This document shows positions 15,508 to 24,443 of a stretch of 45,523 nucleotides of DNA, piece by piece; the stretch's first letter is position 1, and every line of letters starts with the position of its first letter. The position numbers were made by a program, and so were the translations under genes. Source of the stretch: Prochlorococcus sp. AG-424-E18 (GTDB taxonomy: Bacteria; Cyanobacteriota; Cyanobacteriia; PCC-6307; Cyanobiaceae); assembly GCA_003210155.1 (NCBI GenBank), contig QCNC01000012.1, forward strand, positions 1 through 45,523, given 5' to 3'. Below the pieces are notes generated by a model. It saw only the letters and a list, made by a program, of their open reading frames with translations, searched no databases and was not told where the DNA came from.

Positions 15508-15744
15508 TTAAACAGTTTTTTTATTAGTAGGGTACAAACTCTCTAACTTCTTTCTTCTTTGAACTTTCGCATTAATTCTTTCTTCTTTTTCTTTTTTCTT
15601 GATCTCATCATTTATCTTATTTTGTCTATATCCAAACCAAAGTAGAACCCAAATAACAGAAGTTATTAAAAGAAGAGCAGTATATTGACCAGTCATAGGA
15701 AAACTGGCCTCAGAATATTTAACGTAAGAAAATAACAAGCTCAT
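15508..15744 (-). CDS. Hypothetical membrane protein with charged C-terminal tail (78 aa)
   Basis: One helix (ALLLITSVIWVLLWFGY, residues 23-39) is followed by an extended charged helix (INDEIKKKEKEERINAKVQRR) that could form a coiled coil or touch nucleic acid or membrane. Most likely a small membrane-anchored protein. No family is recognised. Confidence 0.65.
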   Translation of the reverse strand: MSLLFSYVKYSEASFPMTGQYTALLLITSVIWVLLWFGYRQNKINDEIKKKEKEERINAKVQRRKKLESLYPTNKKTV

Positions 15745-15930
15745 TTAATTAACTTAAAGCATAAAAATAATGACTGTGTTGATTTTTCTAGAAATTTAAA
15801 AATTAGCAAATCGTAGCTATTTATTATGTAGTTTAAAAGTCTTACTATTTATTTTTTTATGGTTTTTGGACTAATTTTTCTTTGTAACTACTTGCTATTA
15901 TCAGATTGAAGCATATTAAATAATAAGTTT

Positions 15931-17175
15931 TTGGAACCTTTTGATTTAGTAGTTGTTGGAGGCGGTGCAGCCGGTTTTATGACAGCAATAACTGCTGCTG
16001 AAAATGGAGTAAAAAGAATAATAATTCTTGAAGGAACTTCAAAACTTATGGAGAAAGTAAGGATTAGTGGAGGGGGAAGATGTAACGTCACTAATGCGAC
16101 ATGGATACCGAATGAACTAACTGAGAATTACCCCAGAGGTGGAATTCAGCTCTTGGAATCATTTAATCGTTTTGCTGCTGGAGATGTATACGATTGGTTT
16201 GAGAAAAAAGGTTTAAAATTAAAAATTGAGGAAGATCTAAGAGTATTCCCAGTATCTAATTCTTCTTCAGATGTTATTGATTGTTTGAGAAAAAGTGCTT
16301 TATCAAAAAATGTAGAGATACTAACAAAATTTTTTGTAAAAGAAATTGCAAAAACTCCAGATAATATATTCAATATTTTTAGTCTTAAAAAAGCAAAGTT
16401 AACTGCAAAAAATATTATTCTTTCAACTGGAGGTAATCCAAGCGGATACAAATTAGCTCAAAATCTTGGACACACCATTGTTAAACCTGTACCATCGCTT
16501 TTTACTTTTTCCACAAAAGAACCAAATTTGAATGAATGTAGTGGGGTATCGATAAGGGGCATAGATATAGAAATTAATTTAAACAATAAGAATTTTCAAA
16601 ATAGAGGCGATTTACTAATAACGCATTGGGGGTTTAGTGGGCCAGCAGTATTAAAACTTTCATCAATTGCAGCAAGGGAACTTTATAGCCAAAAATATAA
16701 ATTTAATTTAATCATTAAATGGTCTTCTTTAAGTTATGAGGAGTTAAAAGAAAAAATTAATTATTTAAGATTAAATAAAGGCAAGGTGAATCTTATTAAT
16801 AGTAGACCTCTTCCACAATTAACAAAAAGATTATGGATTTTTTTATTAAAGAAAATAGGTATTGATAAAGAGAAAAAGTGGGCTGATTTACTGGCGGATG
16901 AAAGAGAGAAAATGATAAATACTCTAATGAGGGATAAATATATAATTTCGGGCAAAGGTCCATTTGGAGAGGAATTTGTTACTTCAGGAGGCGTGAAAAT
17001 TAATGAGGTTAATTTTAAAAGTATGGAGAGCTTAATTTGTCCAGGGTTATTTTTTTCTGGAGAAGTTTTGGATGTTGATGGGGTCACTGGTGGATTTAAT
17101 TTTCAACATTGTTGGACAAGTGGATGGATCGCTGGGATAGCAGTCTCAAAGTTAAATCAATCAATAATAAATTAA
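15931..17175 (+). CDS. FAD-dependent oxidoreductase, BaiN/RdsA (HI0933-like) family
   Basis: The 414-residue protein opens with the dinucleotide-binding VVGGGAAGFMTAITAAE, then LMEKVRISGGGRCNVTN (residues ~38-54), LLITHWGFSGPAVLKLS in the middle, and a C-terminal PGLFFSGEVLDVDGVTGGFN and FQHCWTSGWIAG. These are the signatures of the HI0933-like/BaiN flavoprotein family. The start is a TTG at 15931; an in-frame stop lies 24 bases upstream and there is no ATG before the FAD motif. Substrate unknown in cyanobacteria. Confidence 0.9.
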   Translation: MEPFDLVVVGGGAAGFMTAITAAENGVKRIIILEGTSKLMEKVRISGGGRCNVTNATWIPNELTENYPRGGIQLLESFNRFAAGDVYDWFEKKGLKLKIEEDLRVFPVSNSSSDVIDCLRKSALSKNVEILTKFFVKEIAKTPDNIFNIFSLKKAKLTAKNIILSTGGNPSGYKLAQNLGHTIVKPVPSLFTFSTKEPNLNECSGVSIRGIDIEINLNNKNFQNRGDLLITHWGFSGPAVLKLSSIAARELYSQKYKFNLIIKWSSLSYEELKEKINYLRLNKGKVNLINSRPLPQLTKRLWIFLLKKIGIDKEKKWADLLADEREKMINTLMRDKYIISGKGPFGEEFVTSGGVKINEVNFKSMESLICPGLFFSGEVLDVDGVTGGFNFQHCWTSGWIAGIAVSKLNQSIIN

Positions 17176-17294
17176 TAAGTAATGAATCAGTGAGTAACAA
17201 TTCAATAAGTTTATCTTTTTTTTATTAAGTATTAGACGGAAAAAGTTTTTTGGAGAAACTTTAATTTTAAAGTTTTAATTATTGGTGAAGATTA

Positions 17295-18044
17295 ATGCAG
17301 AATCTTGTATCAAAAAAAGAAGAAGAGGAAAGAAGATTAAAAGCTTTAGCAGAATATAGGATTTTGGGAACCAAGCCAGAATCATGTTATGACAATATTA
17401 CAAAAATTGCTGCTACAACCTGTAATGTGCCTATTTCTTTAATGACGTTGGTAGACAAAGATAAACAATGGTTTAAATCCAAAATAGGACTTCAAATATC
17501 AGAAACTAAAAGAGATTGGTCTTTTTGTACCCATGCAATAAAAGAAAATAGTCCATTAATTATTCATGATGCTTTCCAAGATAAAAGGTTTATAAATAAT
17601 CCATTGGTAACAGGAGACCCCAAGATTCGTTTTTATGCAGGTTTTCCCCTTAGAAATAGTGATGGTAATAAACTTGGAACTCTTTGTGTAATAGACAGAA
17701 AGCCAGGAAATCTAACTTCACAACAATTCAATATTATGGAATTATTATCCAAGCAAATAGTTTCATTTTTAGAGCTTAGAAAAAAGTCATTGAACTTGCT
17801 AGATGCTTTGTCTAACTTGCACAAACAGGAAGGCATTTTATCTGTCTGTTCATATTGCAGAGAAGTGAAAAATAATGATGGCGATTGGATGCATTTAGAA
17901 AAATATCTTTCGAAAATTAGTGATATTAGATTCAGTCATGGGGTTTGTGATAATTGTATGGAAAAACATTTCCCAGATGTAATCGAAGTATGGAATAAAA
18001 AGGATTTCTTTGAAGATGGTCAAAAAAGGTTTTTAGAGTCCTAG
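17295..18044 (+). CDS. GAF-domain protein with C-terminal CxxC...CxxC segment
   Basis: Residues 1-160 form a GAF domain (PISLMTLVDKDKQWFKSKIG, SFCTHAI, GFPLRNSDGNKLGTLCVID), the type often found at the start of cyanobacterial kinases and cyclases. Residues 180-249 form a small segment with CSYCREVKNNDGDW and SHGVCDNCMEKHFP; this C-x2-C...SHG-x-C-x2-C unit recurs at the ends of PAS/GAF and response-regulator proteins and probably binds metal. There is no kinase or cyclase domain, so it is a stand-alone sensor or regulator. No DDXP-type Cys for a bilin is obvious. Confidence 0.8.
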   Translation: MQNLVSKKEEEERRLKALAEYRILGTKPESCYDNITKIAATTCNVPISLMTLVDKDKQWFKSKIGLQISETKRDWSFCTHAIKENSPLIIHDAFQDKRFINNPLVTGDPKIRFYAGFPLRNSDGNKLGTLCVIDRKPGNLTSQQFNIMELLSKQIVSFLELRKKSLNLLDALSNLHKQEGILSVCSYCREVKNNDGDWMHLEKYLSKISDIRFSHGVCDNCMEKHFPDVIEVWNKKDFFEDGQKRFLES

Positions 18045-18132
18045 ATTCAATACCTGATTTTTTATTGTTTAATTTATTTTCTAAACAAATTCTTTATTTG
18101 GTGGTTAGTATTGTATAAATTTTGACTAGAAA

Positions 18133-18618
18133 ATGTTATTAGGAACTTTATTGACAGGTGAAATCGCTAAAAGTGCATTAGTAGCATATGTTCATTATTT
18201 AGGAATAATATTGTGTTTCGGTTCTCTTTTGTTTGAAAGATTGACTCTCAAAGTAGGTCTTAATAGAAATGAGACGATCTCAATGATAATTGCAGATGTG
18301 GTTTATGGTTTAGCAGGAGTTGCGATATTAGTTACTGGGATTTTGCGTGTTAAGTATTTTGGTCAAGGAGGTGATTTCTATACAGGTAATCCTGTGTTTT
18401 GGATAAAGGTTTCTCTTTATATTCTTGTGGGATTACTTTCTTTATACCCTACAACAACCTATATCTTATGGGCCATTCCATTAAGTAAGAATAAATTACC
18501 TGAAATATCTGAAAATCTAGTCAAGAGGTTCAGAATAATCATTACTACTGAATTAGTGGGCTTTGCAACAATACCTTTGTTTGCCACTCTCATGGCTAGA
18601 GGTGTAGGTTTAGGTTGA
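18133..18618 (+). CDS. DUF2214 family membrane protein
   Basis: The 161-residue protein has four membrane helices. YVHYLGIILCFGSLLFER and VVYGLAGVAILVTGILRVKY, followed by GGDFYTGNPVFWIKV, are the marks of DUF2214, a small four-helix family common in cyanobacteria and proteobacteria. Function unknown. Its stop overlaps the TTG start of the next gene, so the two are translationally coupled. Confidence 0.85.
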   Translation: MLLGTLLTGEIAKSALVAYVHYLGIILCFGSLLFERLTLKVGLNRNETISMIIADVVYGLAGVAILVTGILRVKYFGQGGDFYTGNPVFWIKVSLYILVGLLSLYPTTTYILWAIPLSKNKLPEISENLVKRFRIIITTELVGFATIPLFATLMARGVGLG

Positions 18619-19157
18619 ATAATTTATTTATAGAAAGAAATTGTTTAATAAGTTCAAACAAACTATATAGATGGAGTTTAAGTTTTAAGATTTCTAAATC
18701 TAAAAAAGAGATTATCTTTATAGGTTTAAATCCCTCATTATCGGATGAAATGTTCATGGACAACACAACAAAAAAGATAATCAAAATTTCGAAAAATAAT
18801 AATTATGGCAAAGTAAAATTAATCAATTTATTTGCTCTTATTTCAAGTAATCCAGCAAGACTCATTAATCACAAAAACCCTGTTGGGTATTTAAACAATA
18901 ATCATATTTTTAAAAACTTAAAACACTGGTCTGAAAATAAAAATTGTGATTTATGGTTAGGTTGGGGTAACAAAGGGAAATTTCTAAATAGAAATAAAAG
19001 AATATTAAAAAAAATAATGCAATATAACTCAATCAGAAAAAATAATTTTGATAATCCTCTTGGACCGCTTTTAATTAAGAAAACAATCAAAGATAATCCA
19101 ATACATCCTCTATACTGTTCTGATAATTCCATTCTCAAAGCTGTAAAAACGATTTGA
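18615..19157 (+). CDS. DUF1643 family protein
   Basis: The 180-residue protein has RWSLSF, IIFIGLNPSLSDEMFMDNTT, a conserved VKLINLFALISSNPARL, KNPVGYLNNN and DLWLGWGNKG. The sequence LNPS...D.T...NLFa...P..L.....PvG.n...W.G is the DUF1643 pattern; its function is unknown. Translation starts at a TTG that overlaps the previous stop (TTGA). No ATG exists before the conserved segment. Confidence 0.82.
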   Translation: MNNLFIERNCLISSNKLYRWSLSFKISKSKKEIIFIGLNPSLSDEMFMDNTTKKIIKISKNNNYGKVKLINLFALISSNPARLINHKNPVGYLNNNHIFKNLKHWSENKNCDLWLGWGNKGKFLNRNKRILKKIMQYNSIRKNNFDNPLGPLLIKKTIKDNPIHPLYCSDNSILKAVKTI

Positions 19158-19221
19158 TGCAAAGGTTTAAAAGGTAATTAATTTAAAATTATGTTAAGAT
19201 AACTTTAAGAAGGGTTAAATT

Positions 19222-19350
19222 ATGAGTAACACAAAGCAATTGCAAAAACTTAAAAACTTAAATGTAAAAGCAGAAAAATGCCTTACAAGAGATGAAGCAC
19301 AAAAAATATTGATAAAGGCTAATAAGGCTCAAAGTAAAATAAATTTTTAA
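19222..19350 (+). CDS. Small basic hypothetical protein (42 aa)
   Basis: MSNTKQLQKLKNLNVKAEKC, then LTRDEAQKILIKANKAQSKI. A clear ribosome binding site AGAAGGG lies seven bases before the ATG. The chain is lysine-rich and helical, with one cysteine. The binding site and clean frame make this a likely real gene. No family is recognised. Confidence 0.65.
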   Translation: MSNTKQLQKLKNLNVKAEKCLTRDEAQKILIKANKAQSKINF

Positions 19351-19441
19351 ATTGGATAGTTGCTTTTTAGGAATAATTTATAAAAAAATTTTACAAATAT
19401 TTTTCTAATTATTTATAATTTTTTTATTCTATTTAATTTTG

Positions 19442-20173
19442 ATGGTTTTTAATATAATTAAAATAAGAAAATCCGATGATAGATTTTTATCAAGAAGAGA
19501 TTGGCTGCATTCAATGCATTCATTTTCTTTCGCAGAGCATAGAGATCCAAAATGGGATAATTTTGGGAAAATTAGAGTTATAAATGAAGATATTATTTCT
19601 CCTAATGCAGGATTTAATACACATTCTCATGCAAATATGGAAATTATTACTGTCGTAACAAAAGGAGCAATAACTCATAGAGACTCGTTAAACAATCTTG
19701 GAAAAATCCACAAAGATGAAGTACAAGTTATGTCTGCAGGTACTGGAATCTCTCATAGCGAGAAGAATGAAGAAAATGAGACCTGTAAGTTGTTCCAGAT
19801 TTGGATATACCCTCAAAAAGAAAATATCAAACCCCGATATGATCAAATTTCATTAAATGAAAAGTTGTGGGACAATCTTATTTTTAATTACAAAGACGCT
19901 AAAAATAATAAGCTTTCTCTAAATCAAAGTATCTCTTTATGGCGTTGTAAATATAAGCCAATTAAAGAAAAAAAATTGCCATTAAAAATCGATAAATATA
20001 ATTGGATACAAATTATAGAAGGTAATCTTTTATTAAAAAGTAAAGACTCTAATTCAAATATGTGTCTCGAATCAGGAGATGGCTTGGGTTTTGAAGTTAA
20101 TTATTATGATGATGTCTCTATAGATACTGAAAAAGAACTAGATTTTCTTTTATTTTCGATGCCTTCCTTGTAA
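19442..20173 (+). CDS. Pirin family protein (bicupin)
   Basis: The 243-residue protein begins VFNIIKIRKSDDRF and WLHSMHSFSFAEHRD and has the metal-binding sites NTHSHANMEIIT (H-x-H-x3-E) and GTGISHSE, which are the Pirin signature. Pirins are two-barrel cupins with one Fe or Ni site in the N-terminal barrel; some act as quercetin dioxygenases, others as redox-sensing coregulators. The ATG at 19442 is preferred over a TTG three bases upstream. Confidence 0.88.
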   Translation: MVFNIIKIRKSDDRFLSRRDWLHSMHSFSFAEHRDPKWDNFGKIRVINEDIISPNAGFNTHSHANMEIITVVTKGAITHRDSLNNLGKIHKDEVQVMSAGTGISHSEKNEENETCKLFQIWIYPQKENIKPRYDQISLNEKLWDNLIFNYKDAKNNKLSLNQSISLWRCKYKPIKEKKLPLKIDKYNWIQIIEGNLLLKSKDSNSNMCLESGDGLGFEVNYYDDVSIDTEKELDFLLFSMPSL

Positions 20174-20187
20174 TTTATACGTTACTT

Positions 20188-20502
20188 TTACCCATCAACT
20201 CCTTTATTAAATGCATTTAACGCTTGCAAAGCCATATTAAGGTGAACTTCCATAGCACCAAGAGCAATTAAAGAATTCGGTGATTTATCTTTTAGTAAAT
20301 TCTCTTTTCTTTTTGATAACTCATTAACTACTTTCTTAGTTGAAGCTTCCCAAGTGTTTATTAACTCTTCAAATTCTCTTTTTTCGGGACTTTCTATTTC
20401 TGCTAATTCATCAGAAAAATGAGAATCCTTTTGTGCCTTAAGCATCAAGTTACTTAATTTTTTATGACTTATTGCTTGAGGTAAATTGTTAGATTCACTC
20501 AT
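20188..20502 (-). CDS. Hypothetical helical protein (104 aa)
   Basis: A charged, all-helical protein (e.g. FEELINTWEASTKKVVNEL and GAMEVHLNMALQALNAF). It resembles conserved small cyanobacterial proteins of unknown role but I cannot name a family. It lies 100 bases downstream of murD on the same strand; the pirin gene ends 14 bases past its stop, tail to tail. Confidence 0.65.
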   Translation of the reverse strand: MSESNNLPQAISHKKLSNLMLKAQKDSHFSDELAEIESPEKREFEELINTWEASTKKVVNELSKRKENLLKDKSPNSLIALGAMEVHLNMALQALNAFNKGVDG

Positions 20503-20554
20503 TACTAGTAATTAACTTATAGACGAAATCTAACTAATTAAGTGAATATTTGCT

Positions 20555-20596
20555 AGAGGGAGACGGTTGTGATGACCGACCTGAAAATTACGAAGT
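20555..20596 (-). other. GC-rich patch with small hairpin upstream of the 104-aa gene
   Basis: Between murD and the 104-aa gene, 28 consecutive bases contain 17 G or C, far above the surroundings. Read on the minus strand they hold CGGT/ACCG around a 7-base loop. It could be the 5' leader of the 104-aa gene, a regulatory element, or a small RNA. No gene explains it. Confidence 0.3.
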
Positions 20597-20602
20597 GATA
20601 CT

Positions 20603-22018
20603 TTAACAAAAAATAGATTTATTAACCTTTAATTTTTCACTTATTAGTTTCTTAAAATAATCTCCACGCTCTTCATAATTTTTAAATTGATCAAAACTAG
20701 AGCATGAAGGTGAGAATAATAATGTTCCAACTCTATTATTTTGTAAATAATGAAAAACAAAATTTAAAAGCTCTTTTAGTTCTGAAAATTCAAAAATATT
20801 TTTTTTAAATCCTTCATTAATAAGGGCCATTTTTAGGACTTTTGAGCTTTCTCCAAAAAGGAAAACACATTTAACTTTTTTCTTTAAAACTTTTATCCAT
20901 TCACTATATTCATTTCCTTTTAATCTACCCCCAGCAATTATTATTATTTGACCTTCAATTGAATTTATTCCTGCAATAGATGAGTCAAAATTTGTAGCTT
21001 TACTATCATTAATTATTTCCAGATCATTATTTTTATAAATTGTTTCCATCCTATGGGGTAATTGTTTGTAATTAGATAAAGAATCTTTAATCTTCTTCCC
21101 AGATAATCCAACTTTTCTAGCTGCTGCAATTACCAATAAAAGATTTTGAAGATTATGCATTCCTTTTAAAGAAAAATGTTCAAGTTTGAATAATTTCTTT
21201 CCTCTCTCAACAATGTATGCTTGATCATCTATCCAATAATCGCATTTAATAAAATTTGATTTATCGAAACTAGTGGTTATCCAAACCCCACTTGATAGCG
21301 AACTGTAGTGATTTCTCAGGTTTTTATCGTCATAATTATAAATTCTAAAATCAGATTTTTCTAACAAGCTTTTTTTTATGTTGAAATAGTTTTCAAGTGT
21401 TTTATGTCTTTCAAGATGATCTTCTGTGAAGGTTGTCCATATTCCAATATTAGGTTTTACTTCTGGAGATATTTCTATTTGATAACTGCTTAATTCAGCT
21501 ACAACCCAATCAATTTTTTCATGTTTTTTGGAATGAGCATATTTACATAAAGGTGTACCAATATTTCCAGCAAAAGGAGCATATAATCCAGTATCGCAGA
21601 GTATATGGCTTAGTAGATGAGTAACAGTAGTCTTGCCATTAGTGCCAGTAATACCTATCCAATTTGTGTCTTTTAAAATTTCCCATGCAACATTAATTTC
21701 TCCAATTACTTTAATTCCCTTTTTTTTTAATTCAATAATAGTTATATGGTCATAAGGTATTGATGGACTTACAACAACAGATTCGATCTCTTTCAAAAAA
21801 GGTTGAATTTCTTTAAATACAAATTCTTTATTTAGAGAAACTATAATATTAAGCTCTTCTAATGCTGTTTTTCTTTCTAAGAATTCTATCCCATCTTTAC
21901 TTTCCCAAACAATTACTCTCTTATTGATTCTTCTCAAATACTTGGCAGCCCAAAATCCAGATTTACCTAATCCAACTACAAGAATAATATTTCTTTTACT
22001 TGAATGTTTATCTATCAT
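20603..22018 (-). CDS. murD: UDP-N-acetylmuramoyl-L-alanine:D-glutamate ligase (MurD)
   Basis: MurD adds D-glutamate to UDP-MurNAc-L-Ala in the cytoplasm, an ATP-dependent step of peptidoglycan synthesis. Seen here: N-terminal NAD-fold-like [15 protein letters not shown], the ATP loop [65 protein letters not shown] (MurD-specific) and [20 protein letters not shown] near the end. The frame extends back to a TTG at 22066, but the ATG at 22018 directly precedes the glycine loop and gives 471 residues, the usual length. Confidence 0.95.
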   Translation of the reverse strand: MIDKHSSKRNIILVVGLGKSGFWAAKYLRRINKRVIVWESKDGIEFLERKTALEELNIIVSLNKEFVFKEIQPFLKEIESVVVSPSIPYDHITIIELKKKGIKVIGEINVAWEILKDTNWIGITGTNGKTTVTHLLSHILCDTGLYAPFAGNIGTPLCKYAHSKKHEKIDWVVAELSSYQIEISPEVKPNIGIWTTFTEDHLERHKTLENYFNIKKSLLEKSDFRIYNYDDKNLRNHYSSLSSGVWITTSFDKSNFIKCDYWIDDQAYIVERGKKLFKLEHFSLKGMHNLQNLLLVIAAARKVGLSGKKIKDSLSNYKQLPHRMETIYKNNDLEIINDSKATNFDSSIAGINSIEGQIIIIAGGRLKGNEYSEWIKVLKKKVKCVFLFGESSKVLKMALINEGFKKNIFEFSELKELLNFVFHYLQNNRVGTLLFSPSCSSFDQFKNYEERGDYFKKLISEKLKVNKSIFC

Positions 22019-22118
22019 TAAATTTATAATTGCATTTATATTAATTGCGTTTAAGGGGTAATTCAATCATGAGATTTTTCTTCAGTATTTATAGTATTCA
22101 CCCAAGAAAAGTTTATTA

Positions 22119-22385
22119 ATGGAAGATAACACTGCAAAATATTGGTTCTCTTGGTTTTATGAAAAGTGGGAGAAAAATGCTCCAGGTGAATTAATTGAAC
22201 AAGGTTTAACTCCGTCTCAGATTGCTGAGCGCTTTGTTAATGAAAACCATGATAGTTTTATTCAATTGTCAAAAAAAATTGATGAAAAAAATTATGATGC
22301 CTTAACAGAATTTATGAAACTTTCAGAGAGTGAATTACATATCTTGAAGTATTTTTTAAAGTTAGTAAAAATGAAAAATTTATAA
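22119..22385 (+). CDS. Hypothetical helical protein, paralogue of the gene at 11346
   Basis: The 88-residue protein has YWFSWFYEKWEKN, LTPSQIAERFVNEN and FMKLSESELHIL, each matching a position in the 102-residue product at 11346. It lacks that protein's basic C-terminal tail. It is convergent with the dehydrogenase, overlapping by six bases. Function unknown. Confidence 0.75.
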   Translation: MEDNTAKYWFSWFYEKWEKNAPGELIEQGLTPSQIAERFVNENHDSFIQLSKKIDEKNYDALTEFMKLSESELHILKYFLKLVKMKNL

Positions 22386-23309
22386 GAAGTTATTAAGTAT
22401 TTCGAGGCTTTTTTTCCATAAATTTTTTCTTTCTTTTTTATTAATGGCGAAAGGAGAAGTAGGGGATAGTTTTGGATGACCTCTAAAATTAAATCTAGGA
22501 CCATAATGATCACCGCCTCTTGCGTCTGGTGAAGTAGCTGCAAAAAGTTGAGGTAAAGCTCCCATCTCAGCAGTTTGAAAAATAGGGCTAAATAATTCCA
22601 ATGAGAATGTTTCTAATGGACCAGGGTTAGGTTTTTGAGCAGTAAAGAGATTTGTTTTTGCAATTCCTGGGTGTGCAGCTAAAGAAAATATATTTTTGTG
22701 CTTTAAGTTCTCATTTAGTTCCAAAGCAAACATTACATTTGCCAATTTGCTGTTGGAGTAAGATTCCCATTTGTTGTAATAGTTCTCGGCTTTCAGATTT
22801 TTCCAACCAACTTTTCCAAAAAATTGTGCTCCGGAAGTAACCGTCACTATTCTAGATTCTTCTTTTTTTTCAATAATTGGAAGTAGCTTTAGAGTCAAAA
22901 GCATGTGAGCTAGATGATTAACTGCAAATTGTATTTCATATCCCTGAGCACTAAGAGTTTTAGGCGGATGCATAATGCCTGCATTATTGATTAGTAAATC
23001 CAAATTTTCAAAATTATCAAAAATTCTGGACTGAACTTCAACAATATTTTTTAAATCTGACAAATCTAATTCTAAAGGTGTAAATAATCCTTCAGGATTA
23101 AGACCTTTAAGTTTTTTGATAGTTTGCTTAGCTTTTTCAAGCGATCTACAAGCTATAACAACATGAGCATTTTTTTCAGCTAAGGCCTTTGCAGTGTAGT
23201 ATCCAAGACCACTATTCGCACCAGTAATTAGCGCTGTTTTGCCTGCAAGGTTTGGAATATTAGATGTATCCCAGCTAGAGATTTTAGGTCTTGAAATAGT
23301 GGCAGTCAT
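22380..23309 (-). CDS. Short-chain dehydrogenase/reductase
   Basis: The 309-residue protein is a classical extended SDR: NADP(H)-binding ALITGANSGLGYYTA near residues 27-41, ACRS after strand 2, INNAGIM, an active-site serine in VTVTSGAQ and YSNSKLAN (Tyr and Lys of the catalytic YxxxK). It resembles the retinol dehydrogenase/WW-domain oxidoreductase and protochlorophyllide-reductase-like branch. It lacks features needed to call it LPOR. Substrate unknown. Confidence 0.88.
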   Translation of the reverse strand: MTATISRPKISSWDTSNIPNLAGKTALITGANSGLGYYTAKALAEKNAHVVIACRSLEKAKQTIKKLKGLNPEGLFTPLELDLSDLKNIVEVQSRIFDNFENLDLLINNAGIMHPPKTLSAQGYEIQFAVNHLAHMLLTLKLLPIIEKKEESRIVTVTSGAQFFGKVGWKNLKAENYYNKWESYSNSKLANVMFALELNENLKHKNIFSLAAHPGIAKTNLFTAQKPNPGPLETFSLELFSPIFQTAEMGALPQLFAATSPDARGGDHYGPRFNFRGHPKLSPTSPFAINKKERKNLWKKSLEILNNFL

Positions 23310-23417
23310 TTAGTTATCCTGCAAATTGCTTTGGAATTTAACCAAAATTTAATTACTTTTCCACTGTAAATACTGGAAGTCAGTATCGTGAGCTCTTATT
23401 GAAGGTACTTTTTAAAA

Positions 23418-24167
23418 TTATTTTTCAATTGCATATTGCCATTCGTTATTTTGAGATAAACTTTTCTCTCTAAGTAACTGTAATTTCCTACTATTTATTT
23501 TTATAACTATCCCATTAGTTGGATATTTCGCAAATATTTTTTTCTCTAACCAATTTTTTTTATATATTTGGATTTCGCTTGTATGATTTGTGAAGTAACT
23601 GTCAGGGGTGCTGAAGCCACATTTTTTAAGATAGTTAAGGGTTTCGTATTGATTAAGTCTTCCATTAAGTATTTGGAAACAGCAAAAGCGGAGACTTTCT
23701 CCAATCCCTTTCTTATCATTGAGGTATTTTCTTGTAATTCTTTGGAAAATGCCGGCAACTTGGTTTGTAGCGTATAATTCACCTCTAATTTGAAAATCTC
23801 GTTTGATAGGAATACAATCGGGGACATTTTTAATTTGTTTAATTTTGCTTGAGACATCAAATCCTTTTTTTGTAATAGCTTTATTAAACTTGCCATCTAA
23901 ATATCTAATTGCAATAGCACAGCCATCAATTTTTGGTTGAATGCTTAATCTTGTTTTTGTTAATAAACTTTCCAAAAATTGTTTATAGTTTTCTTTGGCT
24001 AATTTTGGCAAAAGTTTATTATTTTTTTGATTAAAGTAGTCAGGCTCTGGATCAACAGGAATAAAGAGCTTTTCAAGTTGCTTAAATGCATCATCCGAAA
24101 TTATGCCTTCACCTATTCTGTATTCTTCATCTAGATACTTAACATCTTTTACTAATAAATTAGTCAT
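23418..24167 (-). CDS. Truncated NAD-dependent DNA ligase-like protein (adenylation domain only)
   Basis: The 249-residue protein matches only the N-terminal part of LigA. A domain Ia-like segment (EYRIGEGIISDDAFKQLE, residues 15-32) is followed by the nucleotidyltransferase fold: motif I QPKIDG with the putative adenylated Lys79, motif III IRGELYA (127-133), motif IV TNGIVIKIN (217-225) and a motif V-like EWQYAIEK at the very end. The OB fold, zinc finger, helix-hairpin-helix and BRCT domains of LigA (about 670 residues) are absent. It may bind NAD and self-adenylate, but ligation is unlikely. It is either a specialised adenylyltransferase or a remnant. Confidence 0.75.
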   Translation of the reverse strand: MTNLLVKDVKYLDEEYRIGEGIISDDAFKQLEKLFIPVDPEPDYFNQKNNKLLPKLAKENYKQFLESLLTKTRLSIQPKIDGCAIAIRYLDGKFNKAITKKGFDVSSKIKQIKNVPDCIPIKRDFQIRGELYATNQVAGIFQRITRKYLNDKKGIGESLRFCCFQILNGRLNQYETLNYLKKCGFSTPDSYFTNHTSEIQIYKKNWLEKKIFAKYPTNGIVIKINSRKLQLLREKSLSQNNEWQYAIEK

Positions 24168-24443
24168 AATAATTTTGATAAATATTTAAAAATCTTTTAG
24201 AAAAAATCATTTAAATAAAGATTTGAAAATTAAAATTAGATCTAAAAAGTAATTGATCACTAAATATCCTCCTACGCAGAGAGCGATTTAAGAGTATAAA
24301 ATGTACAGATAAAATGTTTAAATTAAATACTTCAATCAAACATATTTACTTAAAAGTGAAATAGAAAATTTTAAGAATTAATTTAGGGCAAATTTTTGAA
24401 ATAACTATCAATACAAAAAAAAATTTTTTAAAGTTATGAGAAA
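24168..24443. other. Intergenic region with no gene (276 bases)
   Basis: Divergent promoters of the ligase-like gene and the photolyase-like gene are expected here. I see a possible -10 (TATAAA, 24296-24301) after a short GC-rich stretch and no convincing small frame. Confidence 0.3.
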
